Shown here piece by piece: positions 52,814-61,484 of a DNA stretch of 64,000 nucleotides. The notes under the pieces were generated by a model. It had not been told where the DNA came from. It was given only the letters and a program-made list of their open reading frames with translations, and searched no databases. The position numbers were made by a program, and so were the translations under genes. The stretch's first letter is position 1; each line of letters opens with the position of its first letter. This DNA is from Clostridiales bacterium (GTDB taxonomy: Bacteria > Bacillota > Clostridia > Oscillospirales > Acutalibacteraceae), in contig JAHZDE010000008.1 of assembly GCA_019422525.1 (NCBI GenBank), positions 85,680 to 149,679 on the forward strand, read 5' to 3'.

Positions 52814-53749
52814 ATGCTTCAAACCAAAAGTCGAGCGAAAAGTATGGCGCTGGACGGCCTGTTTTTTATAGCAGGCGCGCTCATTGACGCCGTATCTGTC
52901 AATGTGTTCACCGCCCCAAACCATATTGCACCGGGCGGTGTAACCGGTATTGGTACCATGCTGAATTATCTGTTTCAAACTCCCATCGGCATGGTAAATA
53001 TGTTAATCAATATCCCGATTGTGATATGGGCTATCGTAGAAATCGGGTACAAGCTGGTGGCCAAGAGTATTGCCGCCATTATTATTTTTTCTATTGCCAT
53101 TGATACCTTGGCGCTGGTACTTCCGGCTTATGAAGGAAATCCTTTTTTAGCGGCCATTTTCGGCGGCGTGCTGGAAGGAATCGGCCTGGCGCTGGTGTTT
53201 ATGCGGGGCAGTACCACTGGCGGCACCGATATGATTGCCCGGCTGCTTGGGAAACATTTCCGCCATTTGTCCATGGGCAAGCTGATGCTGGCGGTGGATT
53301 TGGTTGTGATTGCCGCTTCCGCGCTGGTCTATCAAAAGCTGGAAAGCGCCCTGTATGCCATTATCGCCATATTTGTCAGCACCCGTATTATCGACACGCT
53401 GCTGTATGGTACGGATTCGGGCAACGGCAAGCTGTATTTTATTATTTCTAAAAAGAGTGACGAAATCCGGCAACGGATTTTAGATGACATTGACAGAGGC
53501 GTGACCATCATCCCCATCCAGGGCGGCTACAGTGGGGATAACGGGGAGATGCTTCTGTGTGCCGTGCGCCGGTATGAAGTGACGAAGATCAACGATATTA
53601 TCCACACTGCTGACCGGGACGCTTTTGTAATTGTGGGCGAAGCGGGCGAAATCACCGGGGAAGGGTTCCGTTCCGCCTCCAGCGACGACAAGACACTGCG
53701 GGAAATTATCCAGTCGCTGAAAAAGAAGTCCAGCCCGGACGAATCATAA
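52814..53749 (+). CDS. YitT-family membrane protein
   Basis: 311 aa. About five or six transmembrane segments (GLFFIAGALIDAVSVNVFTA onward) with the marks APNHIAPGGVTGIGTMLNYL and GSTTGGTDMIARLL, then a cytoplasmic DUF2179 domain (about 205-300: KKSDEIRQRILDDIDRGVTI). Transport or sensing role unknown. CGGAGGTG precedes the ATG. Confidence 0.93.
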   Translation: MLQTKSRAKSMALDGLFFIAGALIDAVSVNVFTAPNHIAPGGVTGIGTMLNYLFQTPIGMVNMLINIPIVIWAIVEIGYKLVAKSIAAIIIFSIAIDTLALVLPAYEGNPFLAAIFGGVLEGIGLALVFMRGSTTGGTDMIARLLGKHFRHLSMGKLMLAVDLVVIAASALVYQKLESALYAIIAIFVSTRIIDTLLYGTDSGNGKLYFIISKKSDEIRQRILDDIDRGVTIIPIQGGYSGDNGEMLLCAVRRYEVTKINDIIHTADRDAFVIVGEAGEITGEGFRSASSDDKTLREIIQSLKKKSSPDES

Positions 53750-53766
53750 ATCAGAATCCCAAAAAG

Positions 53767-53812
53767 AAAGCTGGCAAGGCTGTCCCAAACCGGGACGGTC
53801 TTGTCAGCTTTT
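53767..53812 (+). terminator. Terminator after the YitT gene
   Basis: AAAGCTGGCAAGGCTGTCCC pairs with GGGACGGTCTTGTCAGCTTT around AAACC. The long stem could serve both converging genes. Confidence 0.8.
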
Positions 53813-53846
53813 GGAATGGCAGGCGGAAGGAGTTGGAAATCAGGAG

Positions 53847-54068
53847 TTAGCGGTTGTGATTACAATCGGAATACTGGTTGTACTCTTTGGTAGCCACGTT
53901 CTGAGAGTTCTGAGAGTTCACGTTCTGGGCGTTCTGGCTTTTCTTGTTAGAGGCCTTTTTCCGGGAAGTGCTCTGCTGGCTGTTGACGTTGCAGCCCTGA
54001 GTAGAGTTGTTCATATTGGTAGAGTTGTTCATATTGTTCATGCGGTTCATGCCATTTTTATTTTCCAT
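53847..54068 (-). CDS. Asn-rich low-complexity small protein
   Basis: 73 aa from ATG 54068 with AAAGGGGGTG upstream; 21 of the 73 residues are Asn, with many Ser, Gln and Met. It starts MENKNGMNRMNNMNNSTNMN, then a basic middle (STSRKKASNKKSQ), then repeated QN pairs. It looks like low-complexity spore-associated proteins of Clostridia, e.g. with faint likeness to gamma-type SASP. I cannot confirm a family. Confidence 0.65.
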   Translation of the reverse strand: MENKNGMNRMNNMNNSTNMNNSTQGCNVNSQQSTSRKKASNKKSQNAQNVNSQNSQNVATKEYNQYSDCNHNR

Positions 54069-54149
54069 CACTTTCACCCCCTTTGCACGTTGGCAAAAGT
54101 AGTTTGTGCAGGGGATGGGGATTTATACGGAAAAATTTTTGAAAAGGGG

Positions 54150-54407
54150 TCAGCTGTCATTATCGCCGTCCAGCAGATCTTCATACCGCACATGAAGCAC
54201 CCTAGCAATGGCTTTCAGCTCAATATCCGTGACAAACCGCTGCCCGCTTTCAATTCGCTGTATGGCGTTTTTATCAATATCCAATCCGGCCACCTGTAAC
54301 AGCTCGGCCAGCCTGCGCTGGGAAGTTTTTTGGGGCAGGTGTTGACGGATAGCCTTGATACGTTTCCCGCACAGGTTATTGCCGGATGGCGCTTTGTTTT
54401 TATACAT
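54150..54407 (-). CDS. XRE-family regulator
   Basis: 85 aa from ATG 54407 (AAAAGGAG upstream). Helix-turn-helix of the XRE type in RRLAELLQVAGLDIDKNAIQ, then RIESGQRFVTDIELKAIARV and LHVRYEDLLDGD. Divergent from the DUF6809 gene across two 17-bp palindromes that are good candidate operators. Confidence 0.85.
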   Translation of the reverse strand: MYKNKAPSGNNLCGKRIKAIRQHLPQKTSQRRLAELLQVAGLDIDKNAIQRIESGQRFVTDIELKAIARVLHVRYEDLLDGDNDS

Positions 54408-54423
54408 AGAATGTCTCCTTTTT

Positions 54424-54493
54424 GACATTTAGTAATTGTCATTTTGCTTATTATATGGTAGAATGAAGATAATATTGACATTCGCTAAATGTC
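54424..54493. promoter_or_regulatory. Divergent promoter with two palindromic operators
   Basis: Palindromes GACATTTAGTAATTGTC (54424-54440) and GACATTCGCTAAATGTC (54477-54493) share the form GACAT-N7-(A)TGTC and spacing 53 bp (five helical turns). A + strand promoter TTGTCA (54436-54441), 17 bp, TAGAAT (54459-54464) lies between, its -35 within the first palindrome. Confidence 0.65.
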
Positions 54494-54517
54494 ATATCGA
54501 GGAAGGAGAAAAAATTT

Positions 54518-54763
54518 GTGGAATCTTTAATTGAACAGTTGTATACTGACACATTTTCCCAAATTACAGGGCAAGACAGCTTACCAAAGGATTCTATGCG
54601 GAAAATGGAGGAGTTTATAAAAAAATTAGACTCCTCTATGCAAGAAACTTTTATTCTTTTATTAGAACAACAGATGGATTCTTTCCATGTAGAGAGTGTG
54701 GGTGCTTTTCGTCTGGGTTTTCAGTTGGGAGTCCAATTGATGATAGAAGTATTTGAAAAATAA
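54518..54763 (+). CDS. DUF6809-like protein
   Basis: 81 aa from GTG 54518 with AAGGAG upstream. Helical, ending in GAFRLGFQLGVQLMIEVFE, the closing motif of DUF6809. Function unknown. Probably controlled by the divergent XRE gene. Confidence 0.7.
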   Translation: MESLIEQLYTDTFSQITGQDSLPKDSMRKMEEFIKKLDSSMQETFILLLEQQMDSFHVESVGAFRLGFQLGVQLMIEVFEK

Positions 54764-54779
54764 GAATCTGAGTACGCTA

Positions 54780-55090
54780 AAAGATTTTCTGAGTTTTCAT
54801 TTTCAGCTTTCTCTACTCGGACAATTATCATCCCGCTCTTCTCCAGAAGAAAGGGGAACTTCTCCGAAAAGAAAACTTTTTCCATTCATCAAAAATCTAT
54901 CAAACAACTACTTTGTCGCTCAAGCCGCGACGGGCTGGTACTTTCTTCCGAAAAGAAAGTACCCAAAGATTCGCAAGGGGCAAGCCCCCTTGACCCCCGC
55001 AGTCATGCCGAGGCCGTCTGGTGAACTCTTCGAGTTCAAGGCCGACCGGGCATCAGGGAAAAAACTGGTGACTTTTGCGATAGGTATTTT
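54780..55090. repeat. Gene-free stretch with intergenic inverted repeats
   Basis: 352 bp between genes. It contains GTACTTTCTT..AAGAAAGTAC (54939-54963), then GGGGCAAGCCCCCTTGACCC and the palindrome GAACTCTTCGAGTTC. These resemble dispersed intergenic repeats seen in Oscillospirales genomes. An open frame spans the stretch, but its coding is implausible (repeat-derived, no ribosome site). Confidence 0.5.
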
Positions 55091-55115
55091 ATAATCAGTA
55101 TAAGGAGGAAATCTC

Positions 55116-56450
55116 ATGCCTCTTCCACAGGCTTTTCTCAGCCGTATGCAAACCATGCTGGGCGATGAATATTCCCAATTTCTTGCCGCTTATGACCAGC
55201 CCCATTTTCGGGGTGTGCGAATCAATCCCCTCAAGTGTGACAGGGAAACCATAGAAGCGGCTATGGGAACGCTCACGCCGTCGCCTTTTTCGCCCCTGTG
55301 CTTTTATACCCAAGCGGAAAAGGTGGGCAGCCTACCTCTGCACCATGCAGGTGCATTTTATTCTCAGGAGCCTTCGGCCTCTTCAGCCGTAACGGTACTT
55401 GCCCCTGAGCCGGGGGAAAAGGTGCTGGATTTGTGCGCCGCGCCGGGGGGAAAGTCCACTCAGATTGCCGCCTGCCTCATGGGGGAAGGGCTTTTGTGGA
55501 GCAACGAAATCGTCAAAAACCGGGCGCAGATCCTCCTGTCCAACATGGAGCGCATGGGGGTAAAAAATGCCGTGGTTTCCTCCTGCCATCCCGAAACTCT
55601 GTGCAGCCGCTTGGCCGGATTTTTTGACAAGGTGCTGGTAGACGCGCCCTGCTCTGGGGAAGGCATGTTTCGCCGGGATGAGCAGGCAGTGGAGGAATGG
55701 AGCCCCGAGCATGTAAAAGCCTGTGCCGACCGGCAGCTGGCCATTCTTCACTCGGCCAAGCAGGCTGTGAGGGAAGGCGGTGTACTGGTTTATTCCACCT
55801 GTACGTTCTCTCCTGAAGAAAACGAAGGGGTCATCCGCCGCTTTCTGGAAGAGGAGCCGGGTTTTGTATTAGAAAGCCCCGGCGTTTCCTTTGGCAGGAA
55901 AGCCGAGGCGATGGATGCGGTTCGTATTTATCCCATGGATGGGGGAGAAGGGCATTTTGCAGCCCGGCTCCGGCGGGTTTCCGAAAATCCTGCAATGCCC
56001 GCCTCCCTAAAGCTGCCCGCCGAAAAAGGAGAGGACTTCCAGCTGGCGAGAGAGCTTTTGCAGAAAGTTTTCCGTCAACCGCCCAAAAATCCCATCATGC
56101 AGGCGGGAAACCGGCTCTATCTGCTCCCCAATAGGCTTCCCGAGATTTCCGGCCTTGGAGTGCTCCGAGCGGGCGTGGAAGTGGGAGAAATCAAGGGAAA
56201 GCGCATCGAACCCGCTCATGGGCTGTTTATGGCGGCTCGACAGGAGGACTTGCAATACAGCGTTTCGTTCCCGTCAAACAGCGCAGAAATCGCATCATTC
56301 CTGCGAGGGGAAGAGCTGGGGATTGAGCTGGACGCACCAAACGGAAGTTATGTAGGCGTTTGTGTGGACCAGGTAACGGTGGGCTACGGAAAATATTCTT
56401 CCGGTCGCCTGAAAAACCACTATCCCAAGGGGCTGCGAAACAAAAAGTAA
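55116..56450 (+). CDS. rsmF: rRNA cytosine-C5 methyltransferase, RsmF-like
   Basis: 444 aa. N-terminal RNA-binding part, then a Rossmann methyltransferase: LCAAPGGKSTQIA (motif I), VDAPCSGEGMFRR (motif IV Cys), VYSTCTFSPEENE (motif VI catalytic Cys). A C-terminal extension (about 300-444) of the RsmF type follows. AAGGAGG precedes the ATG. The exact rRNA target cannot be read from sequence. Confidence 0.9.
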   Translation: MPLPQAFLSRMQTMLGDEYSQFLAAYDQPHFRGVRINPLKCDRETIEAAMGTLTPSPFSPLCFYTQAEKVGSLPLHHAGAFYSQEPSASSAVTVLAPEPGEKVLDLCAAPGGKSTQIAACLMGEGLLWSNEIVKNRAQILLSNMERMGVKNAVVSSCHPETLCSRLAGFFDKVLVDAPCSGEGMFRRDEQAVEEWSPEHVKACADRQLAILHSAKQAVREGGVLVYSTCTFSPEENEGVIRRFLEEEPGFVLESPGVSFGRKAEAMDAVRIYPMDGGEGHFAARLRRVSENPAMPASLKLPAEKGEDFQLARELLQKVFRQPPKNPIMQAGNRLYLLPNRLPEISGLGVLRAGVEVGEIKGKRIEPAHGLFMAARQEDLQYSVSFPSNSAEIASFLRGEELGIELDAPNGSYVGVCVDQVTVGYGKYSSGRLKNHYPKGLRNKK

Positions 56451-56452
56451 AC

Positions 56453-57118
56453 CTATTCCGAATCGTTTCCTGTAATAGGCAACCCAAAGTGTTTTGCCAC
56501 CAGCTGTACTGTGTTTTCCACTGTGCTGTCCTTTTTCCGTTCCAGCCAGAAATACGAGCTGCTGCGGATAGAATCATACCGTTCCCGATTGAAGTAGGCG
56601 AGGGCGCGGTTGCAGTTTGCTTTTGCCAGCTGCGGGTTAGAAGCACTGTTCAGATATTGGGAAAAGTCTTGATGGTCAGGCCGGTTTGCGTATTCTTCCA
56701 TCAGGTTGTCCGGGTTTTTGATGAGGAATACCACTCGCTGCGGCTCGGTGATTTCCATAACCTGTTCTACAGTTAAATTGAGGTCACAGAACAGGGGCTG
56801 GTGTTGGGACAATCGAATTAGGTCCATGATAATGAAATCCAGTTGTTCCCGGGCGTTTTGCAAAAGCCAGTGGGCATATTCTCGATATGGGCGCAGAAAA
56901 AACGCATCGGCGTTGAGAAAATCCTGGTTCATGGCCGGTTGATCCACAGGATTGGACATGGCTTTGTGCCGCGAAAAAGCTTGGTCAGCATGATAGACGG
57001 GATATCCATAGCGTTGAGCAAGGACACGGGAAGTGGTGGTTTTCCCACCGCAGGGAGTCCCCGTTACAAAGTAAACGTTTTTGAGAGATTCTTTGATGCA
57101 ATTATTTTTAATTTCCAT
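56453..57118 (-). CDS. P-loop kinase-like protein
   Basis: 221 aa. Walker A GTPCGGKTTTSRVLAQRYG near the N-terminus, then YHADQAFSRH, suggesting a small-molecule kinase of the shikimate/cytidylate class. No confident substrate. Tail-to-tail with rsmF, 2 bp apart. AAGGAG before the ATG. Confidence 0.75.
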   Translation of the reverse strand: MEIKNNCIKESLKNVYFVTGTPCGGKTTTSRVLAQRYGYPVYHADQAFSRHKAMSNPVDQPAMNQDFLNADAFFLRPYREYAHWLLQNAREQLDFIIMDLIRLSQHQPLFCDLNLTVEQVMEITEPQRVVFLIKNPDNLMEEYANRPDHQDFSQYLNSASNPQLAKANCNRALAYFNRERYDSIRSSSYFWLERKKDSTVENTVQLVAKHFGLPITGNDSE

Positions 57119-57302
57119 AACCGCTCCTTATTAAGATCCAGATTTTGTTTTGAATTTTCCGTTTGTACGCGGATGCGGTTATTGTTGTATAAAAATTGAC
57201 AATACACCTTGCACACCTCCCAGTGAATTTTGTTAATAGTATAGAGAGTGTGTCGGTTTTTGTCAAGCTTTACGTATCTTCATAGAGCAGGAAGGAGAAA
57301 TA

Positions 57303-57779
57303 ATGATGCGAAGAAAAGACAGAGAAATCACCGATCGGGCGGAAATCGAGGAAATCCTGCGCCAGTGCCGGGTTGCCCACATTGCATTTCAGGACGAAGA
57401 AGCGCCGTATCTTGTCCCCATGAATTTCGGTTATGATTGGCAGGAACAGCTGCCGGTGCTCTATTTCCACTGCGCCGCCGAGGGGAAAAAACTGTCTCTT
57501 TTGGAAAAATGCCCCAAAGTGGGAATCGAAATGGACTGCGGCCATCAGCTGGTGGGAGAAGGAAAAGCCTGCTCCTATGGCTTTTTGTTTCAAAGTATCA
57601 TCGGCTGGGGGATGGCGGAAAAAGTGGACTCACTTGCAGAAAAACAGCACGGCCTTGCCTGCTTGATGCGCCAGCAAACGGGCCGGGAGTTTTCGATTTC
57701 AGAGGAAGAAGCGGCTTCGGTAACGGTGTTCCGTGTCCGTGTTTGTGCAATTTCTGCCAAAGCTCGGAAAAGTTTTTAA
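57303..57779 (+). CDS. Pyridoxamine 5'-phosphate oxidase-like (NimA-type) flavoprotein
   Basis: 158 aa. MRRKDREITDRAEIEEILRQ, then VAHIAFQDEEAPYLVPMNFG and LYFHCAAEGKKLSLLEKCPK match the NimA/PNPOx-like split-barrel family. Binds flavin; members include nitroimidazole reductases, but most have unknown substrates. AAGGAG before a double ATG. Confidence 0.88.
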   Translation: MMRRKDREITDRAEIEEILRQCRVAHIAFQDEEAPYLVPMNFGYDWQEQLPVLYFHCAAEGKKLSLLEKCPKVGIEMDCGHQLVGEGKACSYGFLFQSIIGWGMAEKVDSLAEKQHGLACLMRQQTGREFSISEEEAASVTVFRVRVCAISAKARKSF

Positions 57780-57819
57780 CTTTTGGAGGTAAAACCTCCT
57801 GCTATTCTTGTCTGACAAC

Positions 57820-57848
57820 TTGAAATTTGCAGAAAAGGGTGCTATAAT
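57820..57848 (+). promoter_or_regulatory. Promoter of ilvE
   Basis: TTGAAA (57820-57825), 17-bp spacer, TATAAT (57843-57848). Confidence 0.75.
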
Positions 57849-57859
57849 GAAACAAATCC

Positions 57860-57889
57860 TATGCAGGACAGGAATCCCAATCCTGCATA
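57860..57889 (+). promoter_or_regulatory. Leader hairpin before ilvE
   Basis: TATGCAGGA (57860-57868) and TCCTGCATA (57881-57889) form a perfect 9-bp stem with a 12-nt loop, just downstream of the transcription start. No T run follows, so it is not a terminator. Confidence 0.5.
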
Positions 57890-57936
57890 ACAGCTTTAAA
57901 AGGGCTCTATATTACTTTGGAAAGAGGGGGATTTCC

Positions 57937-59010
57937 ATGCAGGAAATTCGCGTTGAACTGACAAAAACACCGAAAGCAAAGCCCACCGACGAGAGCAAGC
58001 TGGGTTTTGGCACCATTTTTACCGACCACATGTTCCTCATGAACTATGATGAGGGGGAAGGCTGGCATGATGCCAGAATCGTACCCTATCAGGATATTTC
58101 CCTGAGCCCGGCCGCTATGTGCCTGCACTATGGCCAGTCTGTTTTTGAGGGTATGAAGGCTTACCGCGCTGTGGATGGCCGGATTCTATTGTTCCGCCCT
58201 GACCGCAACATGGCTCGTCTGAATGTTTCCAATGACCGTCTCTGCATCCCGCCGGTTGACGAGGAGTTCTGCACAAAGGCGATTGCAAAACTGGTTTCTG
58301 TGGATAAGGACTGGATTCCCCATTCCGAAGGAACTTCCCTGTACATCCGCCCCTTCATTATCGGCATTGACCCCCATGTGGGCGTACATCCTGCAAAGCA
58401 TCTGTTGTTCATCGTCATCCTCAGCCCTGTGGGCGCTTATTATCCCGAAGGACTGAACCCGGTGAAGATTTATGTGGAAAAGAACTATGTCCGTGCAGTC
58501 CGCGGCGGCATGGGCTTCACCAAAACTGCCGGTAACTATGCTGCATCCCTGAAAGCACAGGATGAAGCTGAAAAGCAGAACTATACCCAGGTTTTGTGGC
58601 TGGATGGCGTAGAGCGCAAGTACATTGAAGAAGTGGGCACCATGAACGTGTTCTTCAAGATTGACGGCGAAATTGTGACCCCGGCACTGCAGGGCTCCAT
58701 TTTGTCCGGTGTGACCCGTATGTCCTGCATTGATATTCTGCGTTCCTGGGGCATGAAGGTCACCGAGCGTGCCATTTCCATTGATGAACTGGCCCAGGCT
58801 GCCAAAGACGGCAAGCTGGAAGAAGCTTTCGGCAGCGGTACTGCTGCTGTTATTTCTCCCATTGGCGAGCTCAAGTGGGGCGACGATATTATGACCATCA
58901 ACAATGGAGAAATCGGGCCGGTATCCCAGAAGCTGTATGACACCCTTACCGGAATTCAGTGGGGCAAGCTGCCGGATACTTTTGGCTGGACCTACGAAGT
59001 AAAGGACTAA
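57937..59010 (+). CDS. ilvE: Branched-chain amino acid aminotransferase
   Basis: 357 aa from ATG 57937; the longer frame overlaps the promoter. Class IV PLP enzyme of the eukaryote-like BCAT type: HYGQSVFEGMKAYRAVDGRI, the PLP Lys K196 in GFTKTAGNYAAS, EEVGTMNVFF, GTAAVISPIGEL. Last step of Val, Leu and Ile synthesis. Single gene between its own promoter and terminator. Confidence 0.96.
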   Translation: MQEIRVELTKTPKAKPTDESKLGFGTIFTDHMFLMNYDEGEGWHDARIVPYQDISLSPAAMCLHYGQSVFEGMKAYRAVDGRILLFRPDRNMARLNVSNDRLCIPPVDEEFCTKAIAKLVSVDKDWIPHSEGTSLYIRPFIIGIDPHVGVHPAKHLLFIVILSPVGAYYPEGLNPVKIYVEKNYVRAVRGGMGFTKTAGNYAASLKAQDEAEKQNYTQVLWLDGVERKYIEEVGTMNVFFKIDGEIVTPALQGSILSGVTRMSCIDILRSWGMKVTERAISIDELAQAAKDGKLEEAFGSGTAAVISPIGELKWGDDIMTINNGEIGPVSQKLYDTLTGIQWGKLPDTFGWTYEVKD

Positions 59011-59032
59011 TTTCTATTAGCGAATCTGTATA

Positions 59033-59088
59033 GAGCACGAAAGCCGTTTCCCGGCAGAAAATGTCGGGGAGCGGCTTTTTTGGTGCTC
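59033..59088 (+). terminator. Terminator of ilvE
   Basis: Nested stem: outer GAGCAC/GTGCTC, inner AAAGCCG..CGGCTTTTTT. Strong, with T run inside the outer pair. Confidence 0.85.
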
Positions 59089-59126
59089 TTACATAGGAAA
59101 ACATATTACCCCCAAAACGCAAAACA

Positions 59127-59153
59127 CCTGGATTCTTCCAAAAGGAATCCAGG
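59127..59153. terminator. Inverted repeat, terminator for the converging gene
   Basis: CCTGGATTC..GAATCCAGG. T-rich on both sides; on the minus strand it lies after the stop of the gene at 59227-59703. Confidence 0.65.
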
Positions 59154-59226
59154 CGTTCTTTTTCTTTCTCTATCCTATTTAAAACAAATCAAAGTCTCCA
59201 CTATGGAGAAGGGGCAAAGTATTTGC

Positions 59227-59703
59227 TCATTTTGCCGATGACTTAATCTTGTACTTCACCAGCCACTCGGGACGAATCTCTTCCAGTAAAACCTGAGGCA
59301 CGCGGTATTGAATGGGATGCTTCTGGCGCTTGAGTGCGTGAATCAGGCCATTGAGCTTGCGTTGAGAACATTCCTCCATATAGGCCGGGTCGACACGGGT
59401 ATAATCATAGGGCTTGGTATATTTCAGGTTAAACAAAAACTCCGCCCAGACGGCATACTCCGTCAGCCAGACGTGATCGTTAGGGACCCGCAGCGTTAAT
59501 TTTACACTGCTGGCCGCCTTTCCGTCACTGCATTTTCTGTGGAAACGCAGTACCCCGAAAACGGGGCACTCACACTGCATTCCCAGCATGTCTGCCAGAC
59601 ACCGATACGCACGACCCAGTGAAATGCTTGGCAGGGGACGATAGACTTCCCCATTTTTCAGTTTTCGCAAAACAATCATTGACTGGTACGTTTCGACGAT
59701 CAT
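59227..59703 (-). CDS. Uncharacterised protein (faint DUF3841 likeness)
   Basis: 158 aa from ATG 59703 with GGAAGG upstream. It starts MIVETYQSMIVLRKLKNGEV; features HVWLTEYAVWAEFLFNLKY and a basic C-terminus. The pattern recalls DUF3841 but I am not sure. It follows the ADP-ribosylglycohydrolase-like gene on the same strand by 13 bp, so the two form an operon. Confidence 0.6.
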   Translation of the reverse strand: MIVETYQSMIVLRKLKNGEVYRPLPSISLGRAYRCLADMLGMQCECPVFGVLRFHRKCSDGKAASSVKLTLRVPNDHVWLTEYAVWAEFLFNLKYTKPYDYTRVDPAYMEECSQRKLNGLIHALKRQKHPIQYRVPQVLLEEIRPEWLVKYKIKSSAK

Positions 59704-59716
59704 GGTTTCCTTCCTT

Positions 59717-60508
59717 TCAGTCGGGCATCTTGGCCCAATCATACAAAAATGTGTCCAAATGGCCATAGTCATTTGGCTTAATGAGGTATCGCCGGAGCAG
59801 GGCATCCTCATCAAAACCGGTTCCGCCATAAAACGCCTCGGCAATCCCTCCGGCAATACAGCCGATGGTGTCGGTATCGCATTTTATGCTGAACACGTTG
59901 CGGATGCAGCTTTCCCAGCTGTTGCTCTCCAAAAAGCACACCAAAGCCAGCGGCAAACTGCCCTGACAGGAAATGTCAAACTTGGAGAACGGTCTGCGCA
60001 GAAACAAGGGTTTAGAAAGCTTATACCCAAAGGTCTGGGTAGCATAATGGCGGATTTCCTTTTTGGAATATCCGTTGGCAGCTAAAAAGGTACATCCGGC
60101 AGCAGCAACTGCCCCTTTAATCCCTTCAGGGTGGTTATGGGTACAAGAAGCGCTTTTTCCGGCCTCTTTTTCCACCTCCTCCAAAGTTTTAAAATGCCTG
60201 CCAATAAAGCTCACCCGCATAGCAGAACCGTTGCCATAGCTGTTATACCCTTTTTGAGAACTGCTGTCAAGCCACTTTTTAAACATGGTACCATAGCCGA
60301 CCTTTGGATACTTGCGGCCAAAAAGGCTGTAAGCTTTGGCGTAAGGAATGCCTTTTTTAATGGCATATTTAGTGGCAATGGTCATAACGGTATCATCGGT
60401 ATAAAAGCAGCTGTTGGCGAACAGCTCCACCTTTTTGTGGTCAAAGCCGTCCGGTTTACTGAATTCGAATCGGGAACCTGCAATATCCCCCAAAATGGCG
60501 CCATACAT
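59717..60508 (-). CDS. ADP-ribosylglycohydrolase family protein
   Basis: 263 aa from ATG 60508. DraG-like metal sites: GAILGDIAGSRFEF, YTDDTVMTIA and DTDTIGCIAGGIAEAFYG. Would remove ADP-ribose from proteins or nucleic acids. The ribosome site GGGAGGG lies about 15 bases off, longer than usual, so expression may be low. Paired with an unknown gene 13 bp downstream. Confidence 0.9.
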   Translation of the reverse strand: MYGAILGDIAGSRFEFSKPDGFDHKKVELFANSCFYTDDTVMTIATKYAIKKGIPYAKAYSLFGRKYPKVGYGTMFKKWLDSSSQKGYNSYGNGSAMRVSFIGRHFKTLEEVEKEAGKSASCTHNHPEGIKGAVAAAGCTFLAANGYSKKEIRHYATQTFGYKLSKPLFLRRPFSKFDISCQGSLPLALVCFLESNSWESCIRNVFSIKCDTDTIGCIAGGIAEAFYGGTGFDEDALLRRYLIKPNDYGHLDTFLYDWAKMPD

Positions 60509-60679
60509 AAAGAAAGATGATTCCCTCCCTTTTCCGGTTTCAAAATATGTGGTATGATACCTATAAGAATAGTATAAACGATTTTTGTCGGAAATACCAC
60601 TGTTTTCGAAGAAAATGGAAGATTCCGGCAAAAAATTTCTGGCCTTTTGAGGCGATAGAGAATGAAAGGACGATTTATC

Positions 60680-61354
60680 ATGAAAAATAGGAGAAAATAC
60701 TGGTGGGCGGCCTTGGCAGCGGCAGTCCTGATTGCCCTGCTTCCGGGGTGTTCCACCGAGGAGGATATGATTTCTTCTGCACCGGAGCCCACTTCTTCCC
60801 CGGTAGAGTCAGAGGAAACCATGGTGGAAATCACCATCCCTGCTGGCTATTTTGAGGGAAAAACGCTGGCGGAAATCGAAAAATCGGCCAAGGCGCAAGG
60901 GGTTACCTCTGTCAGCCAGCTGGAGGACGGTTCTTATAAATATGAAATGACGGCTTCCGCCCAGCGGCGGCTGGTAAGCGAAATGCGGCTGAATCTTTTG
61001 GACGCTGTGTCCGAGATAGTGGATGAGGAAACGTATCCGTCCGTCCAGAGTGCAGAACTTTCTGGTGATTTGTCACAGCTGACCCTGACCGTGGACGGGG
61101 CAGCCTATCAAAAGGGCAACGACCGGACAATTGTGCGGGCTATTTGGCCATCCATGGAAATTTATTATTATTTTAACAGCGAAAACCCCGACGAGAAAAC
61201 GCTGAAGGTGGTGGTACAAAATGGGGAGGATGGAAAAGAGGTAGAAACCTTCCAATGGCCGGAATCGAAAGAGGAAAAAGCTGAGTCGTCCACCGCCAGC
61301 AGTGAGCCGGAAAAAGAAGCCGCAGAAGAACCATCTACTCAAGCAGAAGAGTGA
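60680..61354 (+). CDS. Lipoprotein
   Basis: 224 aa from ATG 60680 (AAAGGA nine bases upstream). Lipobox LIALLPGCST; mature part begins with a Ser/Pro/Glu linker and ends in an acidic, low-complexity tail (SSTASSEPEKEAAEEPSTQA). The middle has TIPAGYFEGKTLAEIEKSAK and VQSAELSGDLSQLTLTVDGA. Extracytoplasmic and of unknown function; looks like other small lipoproteins of Oscillospirales. Confidence 0.75.
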   Translation: MKNRRKYWWAALAAAVLIALLPGCSTEEDMISSAPEPTSSPVESEETMVEITIPAGYFEGKTLAEIEKSAKAQGVTSVSQLEDGSYKYEMTASAQRRLVSEMRLNLLDAVSEIVDEETYPSVQSAELSGDLSQLTLTVDGAAYQKGNDRTIVRAIWPSMEIYYYFNSENPDEKTLKVVVQNGEDGKEVETFQWPESKEEKAESSTASSEPEKEAAEEPSTQAEE

Positions 61355-61424
61355 AAAGGATTTTGCAAGCTGCCCAATGGTTTTGTATTTTTTTGCTAAA
61401 TAGGTAAAAAATTGCAAAAAAGGC

Positions 61425-61453
61425 TTGCATTTTCAAAAAAGCTGTGGTATGAT
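61425..61453 (+). promoter_or_regulatory. Promoter of tRNA-Ala
   Basis: TTGCAT (61425-61430), 17-bp spacer, TATGAT (61448-61453). Confidence 0.7.
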
Positions 61454-61484
61454 TATCGAGCGGTCCGCAAGAGGCCGCAAACCC

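Noticed and set aside
54753..55094. A 113-codon open frame after the DUF6809 gene
   Set aside because: Lies over intergenic inverted repeats and overlaps the previous gene; no start signals.
57847..57936. Upstream extension of ilvE by 30 codons
   Set aside because: The earlier ATG overlaps the -10 box, so it cannot be on the transcript from that promoter.
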